Shown: piece after piece, positions 1 to 8,679 of the stretch | How positions within the stretch are numbered: the stretch's first letter is position 1 | Layout: each line of letters begins with the position of its first letter | DNA from: JAFEDN01 sp963832945 | GTDB lineage: Bacteria > Pseudomonadota > Gammaproteobacteria > Coxiellales > Coxiellaceae | Direction of reading: 5' to 3' | DNA length: 64,000 bases | Assembly: GCA_963832945.1 (NCBI GenBank) | Contig: CAWHVV010000007.1 | Location: 124,001 to 188,000 of the forward strand | The notes under the pieces: model-generated | Databases searched by the model: none | The model's input: only the letters and a program-made list of their open reading frames with translations | What the model was told of the DNA's origin: nothing | Program-made: the position numbers and the translations under genes

Positions 1-456
1 TTAGGGCAGTTGTCTCTGAAAGAGTTCAATAATATGGCTATTAGTCATGAATTAAAGCAGAAATTGCAGCCCTACGTGGGCCTCAAAAAATATGCGGCTT
101 TATCGTTTTTAAAAAAACATCCTTTGACCATTTCTCCCGGGGATCTGGAGCAGTTAAATGTGGTATCCGCAGACAGTGTGCTCAGACCGTTGGTAAAATC
201 TTACGATCAGGCCAGCAATCGACACTTTCTTGAATTGCCGGCTGCGGCGCAAACGGCTCTGTTTTCTTATGCCTATCAATGTGGGCCTTATTTCATGCAT
301 CAAAGTTCCTCTCAAAAAGCCCTATGGCATGATTTTGTGGTACAGGACTGGTCAAAAGCCAGCAAACAGCTGCGCACATTTAGAACCTATGCGTCACGCC
401 GGAACAGTGAAGCACAATTATTGGAGAAATCCTCAGCAATTCTCGGCGAATTATAA
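1..456 (+). CDS. Phage-lysozyme/pesticin-like glycoside hydrolase, C-terminal part (5' end outside window)
   Basis: The frame is open from base 1, so this is the 3' part of a longer gene; the TTG at 10 is unlikely to be the true start. The sequence reads LGQLS, then PYVGLKKYAA, then FSYAYQCGP, then DWSKASKQLRTF and YASRRNSEAQLL. This order matches the T4-lysozyme-like domain of pesticin and related bacterial toxin/lysozyme homologues, which cleave peptidoglycan. The catalytic Glu, and probably the Asp normally just before the GQ, lie upstream of the window. The last seven codons and the stop are encoded by an inserted inverted-repeat element beginning at 434. Without it the frame would run to a TAA near 667-669 with a different tail. 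The product may be a cell-wall hydrolase or an interbacterial toxin; no secretion signal can be judged. Confidence 0.6.
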   Translation, partial: LGQLSLKEFNNMAISHELKQKLQPYVGLKKYAALSFLKKHPLTISPGDLEQLNVVSADSVLRPLVKSYDQASNRHFLELPAAAQTALFSYAYQCGPYFMHQSSSQKALWHDFVVQDWSKASKQLRTFRTYASRRNSEAQLLEKSSAILGEL

Positions 457-643
457 CTGATTGAATAATAATAAAAATAAACTACTCATCGAAGCAAAAA
501 GTTTTCGTAGAAAACCCTCTGCCCAATGGGGGTTCGCAAGGGGGAGAGAGCGGAGCGTCTCCCCCTTCATTCCGAGCATCGGCTCCGCCGAGCGCAGGAT
601 ATAAATAGGAAGCAATTATCGCTGTATTCAGCGAGAATTGCTG
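434..643. mobile_element. Inverted-repeat element (MITE-like), copy 1, with 9-bp target duplication
   Basis: A 210-bp non-coding element bounded by near-inverted ends, CAGCAATTCTCGGCG at 434-448 and CAGCGAGAATTGCTG at 629-643. It is flanked by the 9-bp direct repeat AGAAATCCT at 425-433 and 644-652. The interior holds a hairpin of GGGGGAGA paired with TCTCCCCC near 540-567. It matches the copies at 3064-3216 and 8721-8936 and the remnant at 5056-5107, but lies in the opposite orientation to them. No transposase is encoded, so a transposase elsewhere must have moved it. It supplies the stop codon of the lysozyme-like gene. Confidence 0.85.
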
Positions 644-654
644 AGAAATCCTCG

Positions 655-3600
655 TTATTCTTCCATACTCATTAATCCCGGATTTCCGCCGGTCGCCGTG
701 GTATTAATGGTTAAAGTGCTTTCATGGCATAACCGGATTAAGTAATGGGGCCCTCCCGCTTTAGGCCCGGTACCGGAAAGCCGGCTGCCTCCAAAAGGCT
801 GAACTCCCACCACAGCTCCAATCATATTACGGTTGACATAAATATTGCCCGCCTGAATATGGCTTTGTAAATAATCAATCGTACTGTCGATGCGGCTCTG
901 GATGCCAAAAGTTAAACCATACCCCAAGTCATTAATGGAACCAACTACCTGGGGCAACTGCTCCCTGGCGTATCGAATCACATGCAAAATTGGCCCGAAG
1001 ACTTCCTGTTGCAACAAGCTCAAATCAGGAAGTTCGTAGGCTTGCGGCGCTATAAAGAGGCCGTGATCTATTTCTTCAGAAAGTTTTACCCGGTAAATAA
1101 GTCTGGCCTGCGTTGACATTTTTTCGGCGTGAGCAAGCAACGTCTTCCGGGCTTCCGCGTCAATCACAGGACCCACATCGGTCTTTAAATCCAGTGGATT
1201 GCCGACGCCTAATTCCGCCATGGCGCCTTGCAGCATGGGCAGAACTTTATCGGCGATTTCTTCCTGGATAAAGAGTACCCGTAACGCGGAACAGCGTTGA
1301 CCGGCGCTGTCGAACGCAGAAATAATAGCGTCATTGACTATCTGCTCAGGCAAAGCTGAAGAATCGGCTATCATCGCATTGATACCGCCGGTTTCCGCAA
1401 TCAGTGGCACAATCGGCCCAGGATGCTGGGCTAAAGTCTGGTTAATCAGCCTGGCAGTTTCGGTCGAACCGGTAAATAATACCCCCTGGATACGGGGGTC
1501 GGCCAGTAAGCGCAGCGCCCACGGTTTCCCCCGTACCAGGCAATAATTGCAGCACAGATTGTGGAATACCCGCTTCATGAAATAACCGGACTATCCGTTC
1601 GGCGGCCAAAGGTGTCTGCTCGGCGGGTTTAGCGATCACCACATTGCCGGTCACGAGTGCGGCAACTATTTGTCCCGTAAAAATAGCGATCGGAAAATTC
1701 CATGGACTGATACAAGCCAGCGGGCCACGTCCGGATAAACGTAACGCATTGCTTTCACCTGTCGCTCCGTTCTGCTCGCGCGGCGTCATCGTTTTTAATG
1801 CGATCTGACTGTAGTAACGGCAAAAATCAACGGCTTCACGGACTTCCGCAATCCCTGCCGCTAACGTTTTTCCGGCTTCACGGCTCGCCAGACTCACGAG
1901 TTCGCCCCGATTTTTTTCTAAAAGTTCGGCGGCGTGGAGCAAACTATCCACGCGCTGACGGACCGTGCGCTGATTCCATAACGGAAAAGCCTGAACAGCA
2001 TTCTGAAGCGCCTGTTCCACATCGGTTTTGGTAGCGGACAAAACGTGTCCAACCACCTGCCGATGGTCCGCAGGATTCAGCAATAATTCCGCCAGACGAT
2101 GATTCATTGGTTGCAGTAGCGGAGTCGCCTGCCACAAATGATTCAGAAATGGCTGCATGCTATTTTGTAATTTTTGGTACTCCTGCTCGTCGGAGAGATC
2201 AATTCCGGCTGAATTCAGTCGTCCCGGTCCAAAAATATTTTTAGGTAAGGGAATTTTTGGGTTCGAAATACTGTCAAAGGATTTTATCCGCTCAACCGGA
2301 TTGCTAATGAGTTTATTGATCGGAATTTTGGGATTGGCCAGCTGGTTAACGAAGGAGCTGTTCGCGCCGTTTTCCAGCAGGCGCCGCACTAAATAAGGCA
2401 GCAGGTCTTCATGGCTTCCCACAGGGGCATAGATCCGGCAGGCAATGCCCCGCTCGATCAGCTGATCATGCAGGGCGCGACCCATACCCTGTAAGCTCTG
2501 AAATTCGAAATCATAGCTTCCGGCATTTTCCATCATCGTTAAAATCGCCGCCACGGAATATGCGTTATGGGTGGCAAACTGTGGGTAAATAGCGTCCTGT
2601 GCGGACAGCATTCGCTGTGCGCAAGTCAGGTAACTGAGATCGGTCGAGGATTTACGTGTGAACACCGGATACTCGCTAAACCCACCCAACTGCGCGAATT
2701 TAATTTCACTATCCCAATAAGCGCCTTTCACCAGTCGGGCGTTGATGCGCTTTCCCTGTCTGCGCGCCAGCGCCGTCAACCAGTCTATCAAAGGCAGTGC
2801 GCGTTTTTGATAGGCCTGCACGGCCATTCCCAGGCCGTCCCAATTTTGAAAATCCGGATGAGTGAACACGGCGGCGAAAATATCCAGAGACATATTCAGG
2901 CGATCCGCTTCTTCAGCGTCCACAGTTAAACCGATATTGGCCTCTCGGGCCTGCAAGGCTAACTGATGTAATTTTGCCGTTAACGCCGGCACGGCCAACT
3001 CACGGTGCGAAAATGTGTAGCGGGGATAAAGGGCAGACAGCTTTATCGAAATACCGGAAAATTCAGCCATTCCCGCTGAGTACAGCGTCCATGGCTTCCT
3101 ATCTATATCCTGCGCATCGGCAAAGCCGATTGCTCGGAATGAAGGGGAAGAATCGCGATTCTCCCCCTTGCGATCCCCCATCGCGATAGGAGAGTTCCCT
3201 TTAGCGGGAACTCCGGCGGAAAATTTTACATCGCGGGGCAATTTCGCGATGGCCTGCTGGTATGCCTGGAAGTAACGGTCTGCGTCCGCCTGGGTGCGCG
3301 CCACTTCACCGAGCATGTCGTAGGAAAAGAGATAGCCTTTTTTGAATGCGGGTTGCGAGGCCTTGAGAGCTTCTTCCATGGTGCGTCCAATGACAAACTG
3401 ATTCGCCATGATTTTCACGGCCTGACGCACCGCCTTACGAATCAACGGTTCTCCATAGCGTTGCAGGGATTCGCTCCATGCGGTCCGGCCTTTCAAAACT
3501 TTGGTGCTCAGCGCCAAACCCCTGGTGACCAGATTGACAAAACCGGATTGACTTTTTCCCAGGTGTTCCTGCCAATCGGCGCGGGTCAGTTTATCGCGAA

Positions 3601-3868
3601 TCAGCAGATCCCGAGTCTGTTTATCGGGGATACGCAATAAGGCTTCGGCGATGTTCATCAGCATGACGCCTTCGGGAGTGGAAAGATCATAGTGTGCGAT
3701 AAATGCTTCCACGCTGGAGGCAGCCTGCATTTTCCGGCGGATGTTGTTCACCAAATCCGCGGCTAATAATTCAGCTTTCTTTGATTTTTCAGCAGAAAAA
3801 TCCAGCGTGCGCAATAAGCTCTCTACGCACGCGGCTTCATCGGAATGACTGTATTTAGGTGGTTTCAT
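655..3868 (-). pseudogene. putA: Proline dehydrogenase / delta-1-pyrroline-5-carboxylate dehydrogenase (PutA), frameshifted and carrying an in-frame element
   Basis: PutA oxidises proline to glutamate at the membrane in two steps. The first part (3868 to about 1505) has the PRODH barrel (SGISIKLSALYPRY, AEEADRLNMSLD, KGAYWDSEIK, ATHN) and the start of the aldehyde dehydrogenase (SPWNFPIAIFTGQ). The second part, in another frame (about 1503 to 655), has FTGSTET, the catalytic Cys in GQRCSALR, and the usual C-terminus TTATGGN. The break follows residue 788 at a GGCC; removing one G gives 1070 residues. There is no N-terminal ribbon-helix-helix domain, so it would not be a DNA-binding PutA. Residues 217-270 are an extra segment encoded by a mobile element (3064-3216 plus one target repeat). 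Without it the protein is about 1016 residues, typical of the family. The start codon overlaps the ppa stop (TAATG), which suggests coupling. It is either a pseudogene or carries a sequencing indel. Confidence 0.9.
3064..3216. mobile_element. Inverted-repeat element, copy 2, inserted in frame within putA
   Basis: A 153-bp element flanked by the exact 9-bp repeat CGGAAAATT at 3055-3063 and 3217-3225. Element plus one repeat is 162 bp, exactly 54 codons. The left part matches the copy at 8721-8936 closely: the end with core TTCCCGCTG, then GTACAGCG, GCTTCCTAT, TATATCCTGCGC, GCTCGGAATGAAGGGG, CTCCCCCTT and GATCCCCCATCG. It lacks the roughly 60-bp AT-rich segment next to the right end that the full-length copies carry and which contains stop codons. 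The copy is therefore open through putA. It encodes the PutA insertion that begins SAGVPAKG and ends YSAGMAEF. Confidence 0.88.
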
Positions 3869-4395
3869 TAATTTTTATAGCGTTTAATACTTTCTTCTAT
3901 TTCGTTTTGCGCGGCTTTCACCCCTTCCCAGCCGGAAATTTTAACCCACTTTCCGGCTTCCAGGGCTTTATATTGTTCAAAAAAATGAACGATACTTTTA
4001 CGCAAAATTTCAGGCACATCTTCCAGTTTGTCGATATGGGCCAATTGCGCACAGGCTTTTTTAATGGGCAGAGCCAGCACTTTTCGATCCATCCCGGATT
4101 CGTCTTCCATATTCAGAATCCCCACGGCGCGCGCGCGGATTAGAACACCGGCCTGGACCGGCGCGGGGGTGATCACCAGAACATCGACCGGATCTCCGTC
4201 GCCGGAAAGGGTATTGGGGACAAAGCCGTAATTGGCGGGGTAATACATCGCCGTCGGCATAAAGCGGTCGACCGCCAGCAGGCCGCTGTCTTTATCCATT
4301 TCATATTTTATCATGCCAGCCTGCGCTGGAATTTCAATAATGACATTAAAATCGTCGGGAATATGCTTCCCCGGACTCAATTCTTTCAAATTCAC
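3868..4395 (-). CDS. ppa: Inorganic pyrophosphatase, family I
   Basis: A soluble cytoplasmic enzyme that hydrolyses pyrophosphate to phosphate and so drives nucleotide and sugar-nucleotide synthesis. The 175-residue length is standard for the bacterial hexameric form. The family signature DGDPVDVLV is present, together with YPANYGFVPNT and the lysine-rich C-terminal region (KWVKISGWEG). The start is GTG, preceded by a strong GGAGG about 8 bases upstream. The stop overlaps the putA start by one base. Upstream, on the same strand, is the DUF2442 gene, ending 12 bases away, so ppa may be in the same transcript as the small genes. All key residues appear intact. Confidence 0.97.
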   Translation of the reverse strand: MNLKELSPGKHIPDDFNVIIEIPAQAGMIKYEMDKDSGLLAVDRFMPTAMYYPANYGFVPNTLSGDGDPVDVLVITPAPVQAGVLIRARAVGILNMEDESGMDRKVLALPIKKACAQLAHIDKLEDVPEILRKSIVHFFEQYKALEAGKWVKISGWEGVKAAQNEIEESIKRYKN

Positions 4396-4407
4396 AAATA
4401 CCTCCTT

Positions 4408-4656
4408 TTAATAGATATTTTCATATAAAAAAACCGGGGAAATATCCGCACCATTCGGCCAGCAAATAGTTCCAATATCCGGGTTGACGTATACCTGATC
4501 AAAAAATTCCTTATTTTTTAATGGGGAAAAGATTCCATCGAAATCAATAATCTGATCAATATCAATTTCCCCTTCTCTGCCATCTTCAAATTTTAAAGCC
4601 AGCTTATATTCTTTGACTACCTTGACCTCGATCACATCAATTACTTTGAAAGACAT
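4408..4656 (-). CDS. DUF2442 family protein
   Basis: An 82-residue protein with the DUF2442 pattern: an N-terminal strand region (VIDVIEVKVVKEYKLALKFEDG), then a central part with GIFSPLKNKEFF, and a C-terminal TICWPNGADISP. A GGAG lies 7 bases before the ATG. It follows the DUF4160 gene by 82 bases on the same strand. DUF2442 and DUF4160 genes are often found side by side and have been suggested to form a toxin-antitoxin-like or regulatory pair, but I know of no established biochemical function. In this pairing DUF2442 might be the partner or antitoxin; this is inference. Confidence 0.8.
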   Translation of the reverse strand: MSFKVIDVIEVKVVKEYKLALKFEDGREGEIDIDQIIDFDGIFSPLKNKEFFDQVYVNPDIGTICWPNGADISPVFLYENIY

Positions 4657-4738
4657 AAGCTACTCCAAATCCCAGAATTAAAAACCTTTGATTCTATAGT
4701 AATTATTGTTAAATTTATACTTTGCATAATTAAATGAC

Positions 4739-4996
4739 TTATTCCAGTGGTGAGATTGGCTTTAATTGCAATTTTTGTAATGCTAATTTCCAATCTTCTA
4801 ATAATTCCTGTCTATGTTTACTCGCCCATTCAATAACCAGACCTAAAGCTTTTGGAGGCAGCTTACCTTCCACGGCAAGATTCTCTATAAAAATCACTGC
4901 CTTGTAATCCTGATAGCGGACGTGAAAATGAGGCGGATTATGTTCATGATAATACATGGTGATGATGATTCCAAGAAAGCGTGATATTTCAGGCAT
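4739..4996 (-). CDS. DUF4160 family protein
   Basis: The start is placed at the ATG at 4996 (MPEISRFLGI), with AAAGGAGG just upstream; this gives 85 residues. An in-frame upstream start nine codons earlier has no ribosome site. The protein has the DUF4160 core: a strand ending YYHEHNPPHFHVRY, a strand KAVIFIE, then GKLPPKALGLVIEWASKHRQELLEDW. The HNPPHFH cluster of histidines is characteristic of the family and looks like a possible metal or nucleic-acid site, but no activity is known to me. It is the upstream partner of the DUF2442 gene and is separated from tadA by a short remnant of the inverted-repeat element. Confidence 0.85.
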   Translation of the reverse strand: MPEISRFLGIIITMYYHEHNPPHFHVRYQDYKAVIFIENLAVEGKLPPKALGLVIEWASKHRQELLEDWKLALQKLQLKPISPLE

Positions 4997-5055
4997 ACAT
5001 CCTCCTTTATTTTTAATATGCAATAATTATACATATATAAACTTGCCTGTCAACG

Positions 5056-5107
5056 CTTGCGATCCCCCATTGGGCAAAGAATTTTCAGCGAAAATTATTT
5101 TTCTTTA
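5056..5107. repeat. Remnant of the inverted-repeat element
   Basis: About 52 bp match the interior of the copy at 8721-8936: GATCCCCCAT, then GGGCA.AGAATTTTC, GCGAAAATTATTTTTCTTTA. Both terminal inverted repeats are missing and no target duplication can be seen. The tadA stop codon (5095-5097) and its last codons lie inside the fragment, so the insertion or its decay reset the tadA C-terminus. Confidence 0.75.
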
Positions 5108-5589
5108 CGGGCCAGTTCAAGTTTCTGTTTCCGGCGGCGTTGCTGAAAAAAATTTCTTAGAAGGGTGGCGGATTCGCCGGCGAGAATGCCGCCGTGCCAG
5201 TCGATGCGGTGATTTAATTGGGAAGAGTCCAGGAGTTTAAATACGCTACGGACCGCGCCGGCTTTTTCATCCCAGGCGCCGAAGACGAGGTTTTTGATAC
5301 GCCCCTGAATCATCGCGCCGATACACATCGCGCAGGGCTCCAGAGTAACGTATAGCGAGGCGCCTGATAAGCGATAGTTGCCCAACCGGGAGGCCGCCTG
5401 TCGCAGGGCTAAAATTTCCGCGTGCGCGCTGGGATCACAGCGGGCAATCGGCTGGTTCCAGCCTTCGCCGATAATTTCACCATTGTAAACAATCAGGGCG
5501 CCCACCGGCACTTCGCCCTCTTCTTCGGCACGGCAGGCCAATCGCAGGGCTGCTTTAATCCAGTGTTCCCGAAGATCATCATCAGGCAT
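5095..5589 (-). CDS. tadA: tRNA-specific adenosine deaminase TadA
   Basis: Converts adenosine to inosine at the wobble position of tRNA-Arg(ACG) in the cytoplasm. The 164-residue protein has the cytidine/adenosine deaminase zinc site: HAEILALRQ with the zinc-binding His and the catalytic Glu, and EPCAMCIGAM with the two zinc-binding Cys. GEVPVGALIV is the usual N-terminal core. The ATG is 7 bases after the guaA stop, so it probably belongs to a guaB-guaA-tadA operon. The basic tail (RRRKQKLELARKEK) ends inside a remnant of the inverted-repeat element, so the last few residues may differ from relatives. Confidence 0.96.
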   Translation of the reverse strand: MPDDDLREHWIKAALRLACRAEEEGEVPVGALIVYNGEIIGEGWNQPIARCDPSAHAEILALRQAASRLGNYRLSGASLYVTLEPCAMCIGAMIQGRIKNLVFGAWDEKAGAVRSVFKLLDSSQLNHRIDWHGGILAGESATLLRNFFQQRRRKQKLELARKEK

Positions 5590-5596
5590 AAATGAT

Positions 5597-7177
5597 CTAT
5601 TCCCATTCGATGGTGGCGGGAGGTTTACTGGAAATATCGTAAACCACCCGGGAAACCGCAGGCACCTCGTTAATAATCCGTTGACTCACCAAGGCTAAAA
5701 AATTGTAAGGCAGCTCGCTCCAGTGCGCTGTCATAAAATCAGTCGTGGTGACGGCGCGCAGGGCGATCACATATTCGTGACTGCGCGCATCACCCTTGAC
5801 GCCCACCGACTTAACGGGCAGAAATACCGCGAAAGCCTGACTGACTTCTCCATAAAGCTCGTGGCGCTTTAATTCTTCAATAAAAATGGCATCCGCGGCC
5901 TGCAGGGTATGAATGAATTCGGCTTTGACTTCGCCAATAATGCGGATAGATAATCCAGGGCCTGGAAAAGGATGACGGTAAACTAAATCCTTCGGCAGGC
6001 CAAGTTGCGTTCCCAATTCCCGCACTTCATCTTTGAATAATTCCCGCAGGGGCTCAATTAATTTCAGTTGCATTTCTTCGGGTAATCCGCCGACATTATG
6101 ATGCGATTTAATGACGTGGGCCTTGCCGGACTGGGTCTTCGCGGATTCAATGACATCGGGATAAATGGTGCCTTGCGCTAACCATTGAATGCCGGATAGC
6201 TGTTGCGCCTGTTCCTCAAAAACCCGAATAAATTCCTGCCCGACAATTTTGCGTTTTTTTTCGGGATCCTCAACGCCTTTCAGAACCTTGAGAAAATCGC
6301 TCCTGCGCATTCACGCGAATGACTTTAACACCGAGATGATCGGCGAATAGCCGCATCACCTCATTACCTTCATCCAGTCGCAATAAACCGGTATCGACAA
6401 ATACGCAGGTAAGCCGTTCTCCTACGGCCTGATGAATGAGCGCCGCCGTTACCGAAGAATCAACGCCACCGGATAATCCTACCAAAACCGGTTCATTACC
6501 GATCAATTTCGCGGATTTTCGCAACGCTGTCGGTGATAATATTTCCGGCATTCCATACGGGCTTACAACCGCAAATATCCAGTACAAAATGCGCGAGGAT
6601 TCGCTTTCCCTGACGGGTGTGAGTGACTTCAGGATGAAATTGCAATCCATAAAAATGCCGGTGAATGTCGGCAATTCCGGCATAAGGAGAATTTTGGGTG
6701 CTGGCGATCACCTTAAAACCTTCCGGCAGAACAGTTACGTAGTCACCGTGGCTCATCCAGACATCGAGCAAAGGTTGGCCCTGCGCAGATAAGCGGTCTT
6801 CAGTTTGCGCCAGCAAATCACTGGCGCCGTCCACGCGCACTTCTGCATATCCATATTCACGTTTTTTAGCCGGTGTGTACTTGCCCACCCAGTTGCAACG
6901 CCATTGCCTGCATGCCGTAACAAATACCTAACACCGGTCTGCCCAGTTCAAAAATAACGTGCGGAATTCGGGGGGATTGCTCCACAGTGAGCGTTTCGGG
7001 GCCGCCGGATAAAATAACACCGTGAGGCCGAAAGGCGCGAAAGACTTCAGCACTGCTGTCACAAGACATTAATTCGCAATACACACCCAGTTCCCGCACT
7101 CGCCGTGCGATTAATTGGCTGTATTGGGAACCAAAATCAACGATTAAAATTCGATGCTGGTGAATATCAGGTTTCAT
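5597..7177 (-). pseudogene. guaA: GMP synthase (glutamine-hydrolysing), three frameshifts
   Basis: GuaA makes GMP from XMP using glutamine. The domains are all present but lie in different frames. They are the glutamine amidotransferase with GICYGMQ (nucleophile Cys) and LQFHPEVTHT (His/Glu), the ATP pyrophosphatase with GLSGGVDSS, and the dimerisation domain ending PPATIEWE. Frame breaks lie near 6878 (GGC for GC, after GGQVHT), 6509 (AAA for AA, after VAKIRE) and 6296 (TTTT for TTT, after NAQERF). Each is a +1. Removing the three bases gives 525 residues, the usual length. The ATG at 7177 is 5 bases beyond the guaB stop; a longer in-frame start at 7195 would overlap guaB. If real, the cell cannot make GMP from XMP and depends on imported guanine or guanosine; if not, these are sequencing insertions. 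Confidence 0.93.
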
Positions 7178-7182
7178 TTTTT

Positions 7183-8649
7183 CTAATCCACCCAATAATT
7201 GGGGGCTTCTTTGGTAATAATCACATCATGCACGTGGCTTTCGCGCACACCCGCCGCGGTGATGCGGATAAACCGGGTTTTGGTACGCATTTCTTCAATG
7301 GTGGTCACGCCGGTATAACCCATACTCGAACGCAATCCGCCCATGAGTTGATAGACCACGGCTTTTAAAGGGCCCTTAAACGGCACCCGCCCCTCGATGC
7401 CTTCCGGAACATATTTTCCGACTTCGGTCTGATTCTCCTGAAAATAACGATCGCTGGAGCCGTGAGTTTGGGACATGGCTCCGACAGAACCCATGCCGCG
7501 GTATGCTTTATACGAACGTCCCTGAAATAAAACCACTTCTCCGGGAGCTTCTTCAGTGCCTGCGAATAAACCGCCGATCATCACCGCATTGGCGCCGGCG
7601 GCTATCGCTTTGCAAATGTCGCCTGAAAAACGGATGCCGCCGTCGGCGATGACCGACACACCTTTACCTTTTACGGCAGCCGCTACCTGGTTAACCGCGG
7701 TTATTTGCGGAACACCAATACCGGCTACCACGCGTGTGGTACAAATGGAGCCTGGGCCTATGCCGACTTTAACCGCATCCGCTCCCGCAGCCGCCAGGGC
7801 TTCCGCAGCATCAGCGTTGACGATATTTCCAACCATAACCGGAGTTTGTGGATAATATTGTTTTATCCACTTGACCTGATCGATAACGCCTTTCGAAAAT
7901 CCATGGGCGGTATCGACAACGAGTAAATCCACACCTTCCGCAACCAGGGCAGCAATGCGTTCATCCGCCCGCGCGCCCGGTCCGACCGCCGCGCCGACCC
8001 GTAGCTGACCGGCGCTGTTTTTGCAGGCAAGGGGGGTTTTTTGTGAACGTAAAATATCCCTGACGGTATACATGCCGCGCAGTTCGAACTGTTCATTGAC
8101 GATTAACAATTTTTCAACGCGGTGCTGGCGGAAAACCTGTAACACGTCTTCGCGGCTGGAACCTTCGGGAACGGTAATCAACCGCGATTTGGGGGTCATC
8201 AACTCTGACACCCGATGGCCGCGGTCGGTTTCAAAACGAATGTCGCGGCTGGTGATGATCCCCACCAGTTTTTTACCCTCGACCACCGGCATGCCGGAAA
8301 TGTGATATTCCTCGGTTAAGGCGATCAACTCGCCAAGGGTAGTATCCGGGGTGACGGTAATGGGATTGGCGACAATGCCTCCTTCGTAACGCTTTACCTT
8401 GCGAACTTCGGTGGCCTGCTGTTCCGGGCTCATATTTTTATGAATGATGCCCATACCGCCCTCCTCAGCCATAGAAACCGCTAGTTTGGCCTCGGTGACG
8501 GTGTCCATCGCCGACGATAATAACGGAATATTGAGGGTAATATCACGAGTCAGTTGGGTAGTCAGGGAGACATCTTTCGGTAAGACCGAAGAAAAACCGG
8601 GCACGAGCAGCACATCGTCAAAAGTTAAGGCTTCTTCGAGGATTTCCAT
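7183..8649 (-). CDS. guaB: Inosine-5'-monophosphate dehydrogenase
   Basis: Catalyses the NAD-dependent oxidation of IMP to XMP, the first committed step to GMP. The 488-residue protein starts at the ATG at 8649 (MEILEEALTFDDVLLVP); a TTG one codon upstream is less likely. Two CBS domains lie at about residues 90-205 (ANPITVTPDTTLGELI, MTPKSRLITVPEG). The catalytic loop GIGPGSICTTR contains the nucleophilic Cys, and the flap region has MGSVGAM and YVPEGIEG. Frame and motifs are intact, in contrast to guaA directly downstream. The gene is divergent from the effector-like array, with about 400 bases between them that contain an inserted element. Confidence 0.97.
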   Translation of the reverse strand: MEILEEALTFDDVLLVPGFSSVLPKDVSLTTQLTRDITLNIPLLSSAMDTVTEAKLAVSMAEEGGMGIIHKNMSPEQQATEVRKVKRYEGGIVANPITVTPDTTLGELIALTEEYHISGMPVVEGKKLVGIITSRDIRFETDRGHRVSELMTPKSRLITVPEGSSREDVLQVFRQHRVEKLLIVNEQFELRGMYTVRDILRSQKTPLACKNSAGQLRVGAAVGPGARADERIAALVAEGVDLLVVDTAHGFSKGVIDQVKWIKQYYPQTPVMVGNIVNADAAEALAAAGADAVKVGIGPGSICTTRVVAGIGVPQITAVNQVAAAVKGKGVSVIADGGIRFSGDICKAIAAGANAVMIGGLFAGTEEAPGEVVLFQGRSYKAYRGMGSVGAMSQTHGSSDRYFQENQTEVGKYVPEGIEGRVPFKGPLKAVVYQLMGGLRSSMGYTGVTTIEEMRTKTRFIRITAAGVRESHVHDVIITKEAPNYWVD

Positions 8650-8679
8650 CAATTATAACCTCGCAAAATTTAACTATTA

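Noticed and set aside
1334..3640. Several plus-strand open frames opposite putA
   Set aside because: They are antisense to the clear PutA coding sequence, show no family features and no ribosome sites.
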